Part shown: in pieces, positions 1 to 5,881 of the stretch
How the letters are laid out: each line of letters begins with the position of its first letter
Numbering within the stretch: the first letter of the stretch is position 1
Assembly (NCBI GenBank): GCA_003542295.1
Contig: DPKX01000025.1
Span: 1-5,881 of the forward strand
Reading direction: 5' to 3'
Length of the DNA stretch: 5,881 nt
Origin: Candidatus Atribacter hydrocarboniphilus
Lineage (GTDB): Bacteria; Atribacterota; Atribacteria; Atribacterales; Atribacteraceae
Notes under the pieces: model-generated
What the model saw: the letters and a program-made list of their open reading frames with translations, nothing else
What the model was told of the DNA's origin: nothing
The model's database searches: none
Program-made: the position numbers and the translations under genes

Positions 1-357
1 CAGGAAGATTTTGCCAACGATAAGTTTGTATCCTTTATGGTAAAGGATTACAAAGAACTTATCCAGGTAGTGGATGACGTTGAAGACTTAAAGCAATTTC
101 TTTTCGTTAATTTAGGAGAAGATGTTTTCAACTGGCACGAAAGATTAAATGAAGTAAACAACCTGATCAAACGTTGGGTTAATGAGTTTTATCAGAGAAA
201 GGCTTTTCGGAAAGTTTTGAGTAAAATAGATAATATGCCGGAGACCCAGGTTAAAAATATGCTTAAAGAGCTGGCAAAGAATCCTTTAGTGGGAAATCTT
301 TTGTTGCGCAGGGGCGAAGAAATTATCGCCGGAAATGAGAATTTAAAGGATGATTAA
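1..357 (+). CDS. C-terminal end of a large upstream BREX protein, probably BrxC/PglY-like (5' partial)
   Basis: The reading frame is open from the first base of the window to a TAA at 355-357. The visible 118 residues are therefore the tail of a longer protein. An internal ATG at 37 has no Shine-Dalgarno sequence before it and the frame runs straight through it, so it is not taken as a start. The tail is charged and looks almost wholly helical: it has an acidic stretch around DDVEDLKQF, then an Arg/Lys-rich helix, then a segment reading LAKNPLVGNLLLRRGEE. No catalytic motif, membrane segment or zinc site is visible. It ends 42 bases before pglZ and is probably co-transcribed with it. In BREX type 4 the gene before pglZ is brxC, which encodes a large P-loop ATPase; in type 1 that place is taken by the methyltransferase pglX. 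The BrxC assignment comes from position and helical character, not from a recognised motif. The ATPase motifs would lie outside the window. Confidence 0.7.
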   Translation, partial: QEDFANDKFVSFMVKDYKELIQVVDDVEDLKQFLFVNLGEDVFNWHERLNEVNNLIKRWVNEFYQRKAFRKVLSKIDNMPETQVKNMLKELAKNPLVGNLLLRRGEEIIAGNENLKDD

Positions 358-383
358 TCTTCGCGGCTATCCTTTGCCGGTCC

Positions 384-391
384 AGGGAGGT
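384..391 (+). promoter_or_regulatory. Ribosome binding site of pglZ
   Basis: AGGGAGGT is a near-perfect Shine-Dalgarno sequence with 8 bases between it and the ATG at 400. It fixes the pglZ start. A second, weaker GGAG at 393-396 lies too close to the start to be the main site. Confidence 0.85.
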
Positions 392-399
392 AGGAGTAT

Positions 400-2664
400 A
401 TGCAAGGGTTTAATGCGACTGATCCTCTGTTAGATTCTTTAAGACAAGAAGCAAAAGAGATTACCCGTTATCCTGTACGATTTATTCTTGTCCAGGGTTT
501 GGACGCCTGGCGAAAGCTTGTAGAGGGCTTGCGGTTGGTGGTTGACGAGGTTTTTGTTCTCTCTCCTTTGTGTGCTGACCAGGATACCTTTCCTTATCTG
601 GGGGAGATTATCCCCTTGCTTAAGGAAAAAACCGGAAACTTTTTGGTTTTGCCGTTGGCGGAATGCTTGCGTTTTAACGGAGGGTTCCGGGCGGTTTTAA
701 GAGAGTTGGCTATCTGGGAAGAATTAGGTAACAAAAGAGTTTATATTCCCCTTTTGGGAGTTAACGATATTTTTGAAAACGAAATGAGTAAGGTTACCCG
801 TGCCCGGCAAGGAACGCTACCAGAGGTTCTTTCCTTAAAAGGCAGCAGCAAAATGGAGGTATTGGTTCTACCTTTTAAGTTGAAAAGGGATGTCGGTAAA
901 ACAGCTATGGGCATAAAAGCATATCTGGAAACCTGGGAACGAGGAGGTCGGGACGAGTTTATCCTCGTTACCCGATGTGCTGCATATTTAAGCGGTCGAA
1001 TGGGAAATTTTGAAGTCCGGGTTTATCAAAATGGTTATGAGTTTTTAAAAGAGCAGGCTCATGATTTTACCAGACTCAGGCCAGAATGGGGGAATGAGCG
1101 CCAGTGGCAGTGGCTGGCTGAAGAAATTATGGAGCACGAGGATCTAGATGCGCTGTCAGCAAGATTGTTAAACGTTAATTGTTATGATATGGATCAACTG
1201 TTTTCTCGTTGGGGAGATCTTGATTCCGATCAGAAGTGGCTTTTCTGGGTCTGGAGCAAGCTGCGGGTTCCTACCGGGACTTTGTTTGAATTGGTTTTAA
1301 AGGACAGCATGGACGTAAACCAGTTAGCGGAAGCAGTTGCCAACAAGCCGTTCAAAGAAAAATTTAGCCTTAGGCTGCTCGTAGAAAGAAGAGAATTGTT
1401 AAAACGAATGGGAACAAAGGAAATGCCCCCTTCGTTTTGGGAACTTTTTAAAAAATTACCGGATCCTTTGATAAAATTACAGTCGCTGGCTGGTTTAACT
1501 GGACGGGAAAAAATGGAGGTGATCCGGGCGATTAAAGAATTGCTGGAAAGTGGGGCAGAAAAAGATGCCTGGTGGTCTTACCTGGAAGTGGTCTATCCGG
1601 AATTGGCTGATTACCTCGCGGCTTATTCTTTCGAAGATGACTTTCTAACGGAATATTTCTGCTTTTATAACCTTTCCCGGATCTTGGATTCTCCCCGGGA
1701 CGAACTGTTGAGTATGGCCAGGAAAGCAGCCGAAGAAAAGAAAATATGGTCATTTCCCACCAGGGAAAGCGTATTGGAGAAATACCCACGGCATATCTTT
1801 AAGTTTTGGATAGATGGAATGGGTTTAGAATGGCTAAGCTTATGGAAAGGGTTGCTCAGTCGTCATGAAGAAATAAAGCTGGAAGTTACCGTGGCAAGGA
1901 CTAATTTACCCACCACCACAGAGTACAATAAGGGCTGGCAGAAAGAAGAGGAGGTGGACCGGCGGCTGGATGAACTGGCTCATAAATATAATTATCAGTA
2001 TCCCGCTTCTTTGGTGGAGGAAATCAAGGTGATTAGTGAGGATGTTGAGAAGCTGGTCCAATTACTAAAAGAAAGAAGCGAATTAATTGTTACTTCCGAC
2101 CATGGCCTGACTAGGTTTGCCTTTGCCGGCGGGAAGTCTTCGCCGCCGGAAGGGGCACAAGTACATAAGTGGGGTCGTTATGCAGAGTTGAAGGAAAGCT
2201 ATACTGAAGAAACTATCTACTCGCCAGGGTGGGTTATTGACGGGGAGAAAATTTTTTTAGCGGTACATGAAAAGTTTGAAGGTGGAAATTGGTCTATCGG
2301 AGAGGTTCACGGTGGCGCTACTTTGGAGGAATGCCTGGTGCCGGTGATCAGGCTCTGGAAAATTAGGGAAGAGGAATTGAAAGCCAGACCGGAAGTTGTT
2401 GTCTTTACGCCGTTGATTAAACTTAATGTCAAAGGAGAGGGGATTCTGGTGGTGGAATTGACCTCTCCGGTCGAAAAGATTTCCCTGCGGGTTGCCGGTC
2501 AGGTCTATCCTGGTACACTGGAAAGCGGTCAAAAATCGGTGTTCAGAATAAGGAATTTGAAAGCTGGAAGGTATCTGGGAAGGTTGGAATACGAAGGCGG
2601 TTTATTAGGCGAAATAAAGTTTGAAATGATCAGAGGACTGGTAGAAGAAGACCTGGGATTGTGA
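400..2664 (+). CDS. pglZ: BREX phosphatase-like protein PglZ (type 4-like)
   Basis: This is a 754-residue PglZ, a core BREX protein of the alkaline phosphatase superfamily. The superfamily hydrolyses phosphate esters using two metals; the true substrate of PglZ in BREX is not settled. The catalytic domain spans roughly residues 465-660. It shows a metal-binding Asp in IDGMGLEW (D472), the Thr cluster of LPTTTE (T505-T507) where the nucleophile of the family is expected, the Asp-His pair of TSDHGL (D567, H568), HKWGRY at 589-594, and the closing HGGATLEE motif (H637) followed by LVPVI. All expected motif blocks are present, so the enzyme looks intact. The N-terminal 460 residues are mixed alpha/beta, then helical, and probably serve protein contacts. 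Residues from about 665 to the end look like a beta-sandwich tail. There is no signal peptide or membrane segment, so it should be cytoplasmic. At 754 residues it is shorter than the roughly 850-880 usual for type 1 PglZ, which supports a type 4-like variant. The start is set by the ribosome site at 384-391, and brxL follows after 12 bases. Confidence 0.93.
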   Translation: MQGFNATDPLLDSLRQEAKEITRYPVRFILVQGLDAWRKLVEGLRLVVDEVFVLSPLCADQDTFPYLGEIIPLLKEKTGNFLVLPLAECLRFNGGFRAVLRELAIWEELGNKRVYIPLLGVNDIFENEMSKVTRARQGTLPEVLSLKGSSKMEVLVLPFKLKRDVGKTAMGIKAYLETWERGGRDEFILVTRCAAYLSGRMGNFEVRVYQNGYEFLKEQAHDFTRLRPEWGNERQWQWLAEEIMEHEDLDALSARLLNVNCYDMDQLFSRWGDLDSDQKWLFWVWSKLRVPTGTLFELVLKDSMDVNQLAEAVANKPFKEKFSLRLLVERRELLKRMGTKEMPPSFWELFKKLPDPLIKLQSLAGLTGREKMEVIRAIKELLESGAEKDAWWSYLEVVYPELADYLAAYSFEDDFLTEYFCFYNLSRILDSPRDELLSMARKAAEEKKIWSFPTRESVLEKYPRHIFKFWIDGMGLEWLSLWKGLLSRHEEIKLEVTVARTNLPTTTEYNKGWQKEEEVDRRLDELAHKYNYQYPASLVEEIKVISEDVEKLVQLLKERSELIVTSDHGLTRFAFAGGKSSPPEGAQVHKWGRYAELKESYTEETIYSPGWVIDGEKIFLAVHEKFEGGNWSIGEVHGGATLEECLVPVIRLWKIREEELKARPEVVVFTPLIKLNVKGEGILVVELTSPVEKISLRVAGQVYPGTLESGQKSVFRIRNLKAGRYLGRLEYEGGLLGEIKFEMIRGLVEEDLGL
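2126..2149 (+). repeat. Perfect 7-bp GC-rich inverted repeat inside pglZ
   Basis: CCGGCGG at 2126-2132 is the exact reverse complement of CCGCCGG at 2143-2149. The 10 bases between them (GAAGTCTTCG) can pair further as GAAG with CTTC. The transcript could form a stable hairpin here. It lies in a Gly/Ser/Pro-rich loop of PglZ, between the DHG and HKW motifs (residues about 576-584). There is no T-run after it, so it is not a standard terminator. It may simply reflect the GC-rich Gly and Pro codons of this loop. Confidence 0.5.
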
Positions 2665-2669
2665 GGTGG
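2664..2669 (+). promoter_or_regulatory. Ribosome binding site of brxL, overlapping the pglZ stop
   Basis: AGGTGG begins with the last base of the pglZ TGA (2662-2664) and sits 7 bases before the brxL ATG at 2677. Ribosomes finishing pglZ end on the brxL entry site, which suggests translational coupling and a matched supply of the two proteins. Confidence 0.75.
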
Positions 2670-2676
2670 GATAACA

Positions 2677-4137
2677 ATGGCAGAAGTAATCAATCAAAAA
2701 ATCTCCAGGCTAAAAAGCATTTTTACAGATATGCTCGTTTATAAAAGCGCCCAGCAAAATAAATTTTTTTCGTCACTGGGGATTCCTTCCTACCTGCGGG
2801 ACTGGCTGGTGATGCGTTTTGCCGATGACAAAGGAAGGATTGACATAGATGAGGTTAAGGAATATGTAAAACAATATATCCCCCGTCGCGATAAGTGGGA
2901 ACTAATGAAAAACGAGATGAGTAAGCAAGGAAACAAAGTCCGGTTTTTGGTAAAATTGAGGGTGGAAATGGATGTTAAAACCGGAGAAGGTCTTTTTAGC
3001 CTGCCCGATCTGGGTTTTCCGGGGCGAAAATACGAAGCAATGATTACCGATCGTGTCTTGCGCGAAAAAAAAGAGGAATTGCTTTCGTCTTCGGAAACCT
3101 GGGGGATTGTGGAGTTGGAGTGGCGGATGGAAAAAATCCTTGGGCGGCAGGAAGAAGGCCGGGTGTTTATGGTTGATTTTAATCCGTTTCGCCCCTACCG
3201 GGTAGATCTGGAGTTTTATCAAGAAGCAAGAAAAGAGTTCTCCCTTGAGGAATGGATTGACATCCTTTTAATGGCGGTGGACTATAATCCGGTTGGTTTT
3301 TTAAGCAGGGAAGAAAAACTGACCATGCTTAGCCGGTTGTTGCCTTTTGTGGAGAAAAGGGTAAATATTATTGAACTGGCTCCGAAGGGAACGGGAAAAT
3401 CTTATCTTTTTTCTCAGCTCAGCAAATACGGCTGGCTGGTCAGCGGCGGGAGCATCAGCAGGGCGCGTCTGTTTTATGACCTCAGCCGGCGCAGCACCGG
3501 ACTGGTCAGTCGCTACGATTATGTTGCCCTCGATGAAATCCAGAGCATTAGTTTTCCTGACGAAGAAGAAGTGCGCGGCGCGCTTAAGGGATATCTGGAG
3601 AGTGGGGAGTATCGGGTAGGAGATTACCGGGGGGTGGGTACAGCCGGCTTTGTTTTACTTGGTAATATTAGCGAGGAGAAGATGAACGAAAGCACCAATA
3701 TGTTCCGGGAGTTGCCGGTAGTATTTCAAGAGTCGGCTCTCATCGACCGTTTTCATGGTTTTATTAAAGGCTGGAAAATCCCGCGGATGAGAGAAAATAT
3801 GAAGGCGGAAGGGTGGGGCCTAAACGTTGAATATTTTTCTGAAATATTGCATGCTTTACGAAACGAAATTCGCTATCGCGCCGTGGTTGATGAGTTGCTT
3901 GACGTTCCCAAAGGAGCAGATACCAGGGATACTGAAGCAATTAAAAGGTTGACTACCGGGTTTTTAAAATTGTTATTCCCCCACGCTCTTTCGATAGATG
4001 ATCTGGAGGTCGGCGAGTTTACAGAATATTGTTTGAATCCGGCTCTCTTGATGCGGGCGACAATCAGAAAACAGCTTCACCTTATGGATAGCGAGTATTC
4101 AGACGCTGTGCCAGAAGTCGGGTGTGTAGTTATGTAA
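2677..4137 (+). CDS. brxL: BREX AAA+ protein BrxL, short form without a Lon-type protease domain
   Basis: This is a 486-residue BrxL, a core BREX protein. BrxL is a DNA-associated ring-forming AAA+ ATPase related in name and partly in sequence to Lon. Residues about 1-150 correspond to the BrxL N-terminal domain. The AAA+ module follows, with the Walker A APKGTGKS at 235-242, Walker B ALDEIQ with D286/E287, a sensor-1 Asn in LLGN (N330), and the family signature DRFHGFIKGWKIPR from D357, whose R358 is a candidate arginine finger. The C-terminal lid ends with RATIRKQLHLMDSEY (from R460), and the protein stops 12 residues later. Long BrxL proteins, such as the E. coli type 1 form of about 680 residues, continue here into a Lon-like protease domain with a Ser-Lys dyad. 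That domain is absent, and only 65 bases lie between this stop and the next gene. A short family of about 470 residues (TIGR02688-type) paired with pglZ is known, so this is probably a natural short form and not a truncation. ATPase motifs are intact. Confidence 0.92.
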   Translation: MAEVINQKISRLKSIFTDMLVYKSAQQNKFFSSLGIPSYLRDWLVMRFADDKGRIDIDEVKEYVKQYIPRRDKWELMKNEMSKQGNKVRFLVKLRVEMDVKTGEGLFSLPDLGFPGRKYEAMITDRVLREKKEELLSSSETWGIVELEWRMEKILGRQEEGRVFMVDFNPFRPYRVDLEFYQEARKEFSLEEWIDILLMAVDYNPVGFLSREEKLTMLSRLLPFVEKRVNIIELAPKGTGKSYLFSQLSKYGWLVSGGSISRARLFYDLSRRSTGLVSRYDYVALDEIQSISFPDEEEVRGALKGYLESGEYRVGDYRGVGTAGFVLLGNISEEKMNESTNMFRELPVVFQESALIDRFHGFIKGWKIPRMRENMKAEGWGLNVEYFSEILHALRNEIRYRAVVDELLDVPKGADTRDTEAIKRLTTGFLKLLFPHALSIDDLEVGEFTEYCLNPALLMRATIRKQLHLMDSEYSDAVPEVGCVVM

Positions 4138-4185
4138 CCGCCATAATCCGTAAACCAAAAGCCCAACTTTTCATTTGCTGAACTG

Positions 4186-4193
4186 AAGGAAGG
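4186..4193 (+). promoter_or_regulatory. Ribosome binding site of the HD-domain gene
   Basis: AAGGAAGG lies 9 bases before the ATG at 4203 and supports that start. A nearer ATG at 4196 is out of frame and runs into a stop at 4220. In the 65-base gap after brxL (4138-4202) no hairpin with a T-run is visible, so read-through from the BREX operon is possible. CATAAT at 4142-4147 resembles a -10 box but has no acceptable -35 partner. Confidence 0.7.
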
Positions 4194-4202
4194 AAATGGT
4201 TA

Positions 4203-5720
4203 ATGAGAAAAATAATTCGTGACTTGATACATGGTTATGTTGAAATAGATGATTCAATAGAGGAAATAATTAATACTTTGCATTATCAGAGATTAAAAGA
4301 TATTTGTCAACTTACTGCTCAACATGTTTTTCCTTCTGCAACGCATAATAGATTTGAGCATTCTTTGGGTGTAATGTATTTATCAAGAAAGGCGCTTAAT
4401 TCTTTAAAGCCGTTGCTTGAAGAAAAATATAATATTGATAAGGACATGTATGACCGTTTATATTGGCATCTTACCTTTGCATCTTTATTACATGATGTAG
4501 GACATGCTCCCTTTTCACACTTGGGAGAGAGGTATTACCGCGAAGAGGAAATAAAAAAGGAAATTAGCGAAACAATTAGGGCTCAAAAAATGCAAGAGCC
4601 ATTCTCAGATGATGTATTTTCTGAGGGAACACCGCATGAACTTATGTCATGTTATATAATTCTTAAAAAATATGTAGAAATTTTATCTAAGTTAAACAAT
4701 ACAGGTTCTTCGGTGGATTTTGAACTTATTTGCAGGTGTATCTTGGGCAATCAATATAAGAGTTCCCATAAATGGCTGGAAAATATAATTATTGGCTTAC
4801 TAAACTCAAACACAATTGATACAGATAAATTAGATTATTTGATGAGAGATGCTTATATGACAGGAGTAAATGTTCCTTTAATTGATACTACAAGATTGTT
4901 TAGAAATATTTATATTAATCCTATAACAAAGGAAATAACTTTTCACCACAGGTCTTTACCTGTAATCCAAAGTATAATTGACTCGCGAGATTCTTTATAT
5001 TTATGGGTTTATAATCATCATATTTCAGTTTATACGGACTTTATCGTTGAATTCTATATTAAACATTTGATTGCCAACTATGAAAATAAAAGCAAATTTG
5101 TCGATAAAATGGACCCTAACGATTTTTTTTCATGTAATGCTATTTGCAATGGGCTGGTTTCAGATTCAAATTTGAAGAATAAGTTGAAGGAGCCACTGCC
5201 TTATATTTTGAACAATAAAGGAAATATTAGTAATTACACTAAAAAAATATTTCCTCAATTATTTGAACGCAAATTTCTAAAGCCACTTTGGAAAACAATT
5301 TACGAGCACAAACAATTTTTAGAGAATAATATTCAGGATGTTACCGTGCGGGAAAAATTAATTGATTCGCTGTGTAGAAAAGATTATGCCTATAGGCGTT
5401 ATATAGTGAAAATTTTAATAAATGAATGTAATTTGGCTCATGGCGATGTTTTTATCGTCCCAAGGTCAAATAAGTTTTATTTTCTTAATCCAGAAAGCCT
5501 TTTCAGAGTACACATTGATGACCATGACGAAAGAATAGAAACGCTTCTTCCTCAAAAAAAATTTAGTGATTTGTATAATGACGTTTCATTTTATATTTTT
5601 GGACCCAAGGAAAAACTTGATCAAGTAAAAACAAAGTTTATAGAAGTTGTTAATAGGCTTCTACCATCTAAAGATGGATTAAGTGATAATGCGGTTAATC
5701 TTAGATGGTTTAAAGTTTAA
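4203..5720 (+). CDS. HD-domain phosphohydrolase, SAMHD1/COG1078-like (possible dNTP triphosphohydrolase)
   Basis: This 505-residue protein belongs to the HD superfamily branch that includes SAMHD1 and bacterial dNTPases. These enzymes cut dNTPs into deoxynucleoside and triphosphate. All key residues can be matched to SAMHD1. The metal ligands are H53 (in NRFEHSLG), H97-D98 (LLHDVGHAPFSH) and D208 (IDTDKLDYLMRDA), equivalent to H167, H206-D207 and D311. The catalytic residues R50, H101, H106 and H145 (PHELMS) match R164, H210, H215 and H233. The N-terminus (RDLIHGYVEID) is also typical of the family. The HD core covers about residues 1-230. The C-terminal half is helical, with a mixed alpha/beta end that I do not recognise. 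No signal peptide or membrane segment is visible, so it should be cytoplasmic. It follows brxL by 65 bases on the same strand but is far more AT-rich than the BREX genes, which points to separate acquisition. A defence role by nucleotide depletion is inferred from context. Phosphodiesterase or other nucleotide hydrolase activity is possible. Confidence 0.9.
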   Translation: MRKIIRDLIHGYVEIDDSIEEIINTLHYQRLKDICQLTAQHVFPSATHNRFEHSLGVMYLSRKALNSLKPLLEEKYNIDKDMYDRLYWHLTFASLLHDVGHAPFSHLGERYYREEEIKKEISETIRAQKMQEPFSDDVFSEGTPHELMSCYIILKKYVEILSKLNNTGSSVDFELICRCILGNQYKSSHKWLENIIIGLLNSNTIDTDKLDYLMRDAYMTGVNVPLIDTTRLFRNIYINPITKEITFHHRSLPVIQSIIDSRDSLYLWVYNHHISVYTDFIVEFYIKHLIANYENKSKFVDKMDPNDFFSCNAICNGLVSDSNLKNKLKEPLPYILNNKGNISNYTKKIFPQLFERKFLKPLWKTIYEHKQFLENNIQDVTVREKLIDSLCRKDYAYRRYIVKILINECNLAHGDVFIVPRSNKFYFLNPESLFRVHIDDHDERIETLLPQKKFSDLYNDVSFYIFGPKEKLDQVKTKFIEVVNRLLPSKDGLSDNAVNLRWFKV

Positions 5721-5881
5721 GTGTGACACGATGACTGCATGTTTCGATGGATGCCTATGATATATAATTATAATATTTGTCATAAAAAGTGTCTGAGGGA
5801 AATTAGGGTACTTTCATGCTTGAGCGGTTTACCAAATATGTTACTTAGTACCATTTAATGCCTGGGAATTGGCCGCTCTTA
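5721..5881. other. 3' flank without a confident gene; possible insertion-sequence edge
   Basis: No supported gene is seen here. The segment opens with an AT-rich patch holding the perfect palindrome TATAATTATA (5763-5772), which contains a -10-like TATAAT on both strands. From 5778 it reads TGTCATAAAAAGTGTC, with TGTC repeated at 5778-5781 and 5790-5793, followed by TGAGGGAAATTAGGG; TGT-starting ends with short internal repeats are common among insertion sequences. Two minus-strand frames are open from the right edge to stops at 5845-5847 (ending GQFPGIKWY) and 5841-5843 (ending SQALNGTK). Either could be the end of a convergent gene such as a transposase, but about 12 codons are too few to decide. 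No clear terminator follows the HD gene. Confidence 0.3.

Noticed and set aside
37..357. A separate 106-residue gene starting at the ATG at 37
   Set aside because: No ribosome site precedes this ATG and the frame is open from base 1 through it, so it is the tail of a longer upstream gene.
1532..1789. Minus-strand open frame of 85 residues within pglZ
   Set aside because: It lies antisense to pglZ, shows no recognisable motif, and its Arg/Pro-rich composition is typical of a shadow frame.
2257..2532. Minus-strand open frame of 91 residues within pglZ
   Set aside because: It is antisense to the conserved HGGATLEE region and the beta-rich tail of PglZ; no motif is seen.
2902..3222. Minus-strand open frame of 106 residues within brxL
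   Set aside because: It is antisense to the BrxL N-terminal region, and its Phe/Pro/His-rich composition mirrors Lys/Glu codons on the real strand.
3371..3619. Plus-strand open frame of 82 residues inside brxL
   Set aside because: It overlaps the conserved Walker A to Walker B region in another frame and has a low-complexity Ala/Ser/Gly composition; it is a by-product of the GC-rich patch.
4142..4147. CATAAT as a -10 box for the HD gene
   Set aside because: No sequence resembling TTGACA lies 16-18 bases upstream (the bases there read CGGGTG), so a promoter cannot be supported.
5737..5754. GCAT/ATGC inverted repeat after the HD gene as a terminator
   Set aside because: The stem is only 4 bp and no T-run follows it.
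5816..5848. Short plus-strand frame MLERFTKYVT ending in TAG
   Set aside because: It has only 10 codons and a weak upstream purine stretch. The frame stays open to the window edge after the TAG, but there is too little sequence to argue for read-through.

Overview
The window carries the 3' part of a BREX-type phage-defence operon followed by an unrelated-looking HD-domain nucleotide hydrolase gene, all on the plus strand. From left to right: the C-terminal end of a large upstream protein (open at the left edge, ends at 357), a complete pglZ (400-2664), a complete short-form brxL (2677-4137), an HD/SAMHD1-like phosphohydrolase (4203-5720), and a non-coding 3' flank of 161 bases with hints of an insertion-sequence edge.

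The first three genes form a tight unit. The gaps are 42 and 12 bases, each start has a clear purine-rich Shine-Dalgarno sequence, and the brxL ribosome site overlaps the pglZ stop codon. PglZ is recognised by its alkaline-phosphatase-superfamily motifs (IDGMG, LPTTTE, TSDHG, HGGATLEE). BrxL is recognised by its AAA+ motifs (APKGTGKS, ALDEIQ, LLGN, DRFHGFIKGW). A pglZ followed directly by a short brxL, with no recognisable methyltransferase gene in view, fits BREX type 4 (brxP-brxC-pglZ-brxL) best. On that reading the partial first gene is the tail of brxC, but this rests on position only, and brxP and the body of brxC lie outside the window.

The HD gene encodes a COG1078/SAMHD1-like protein in which every metal and catalytic residue known from SAMHD1 can be matched. 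Its base composition is much more AT-rich than that of the BREX genes. Hand-counted 60-base rows inside it reach 23-25% GC (4801-4860, 5041-5100), against 48% in pglZ (1201-1260) and 60% in brxL (3421-3480). It therefore looks like a separately acquired cargo gene placed behind the BREX operon, plausibly a dNTPase that adds a second layer of defence. That role is inference.

The strong AGGAGG-like ribosome sites, moderate GC and Lys/Glu-rich proteins suggest a Firmicute, perhaps a clostridial thermophile or sulfate reducer relative. This host call is only moderately supported.
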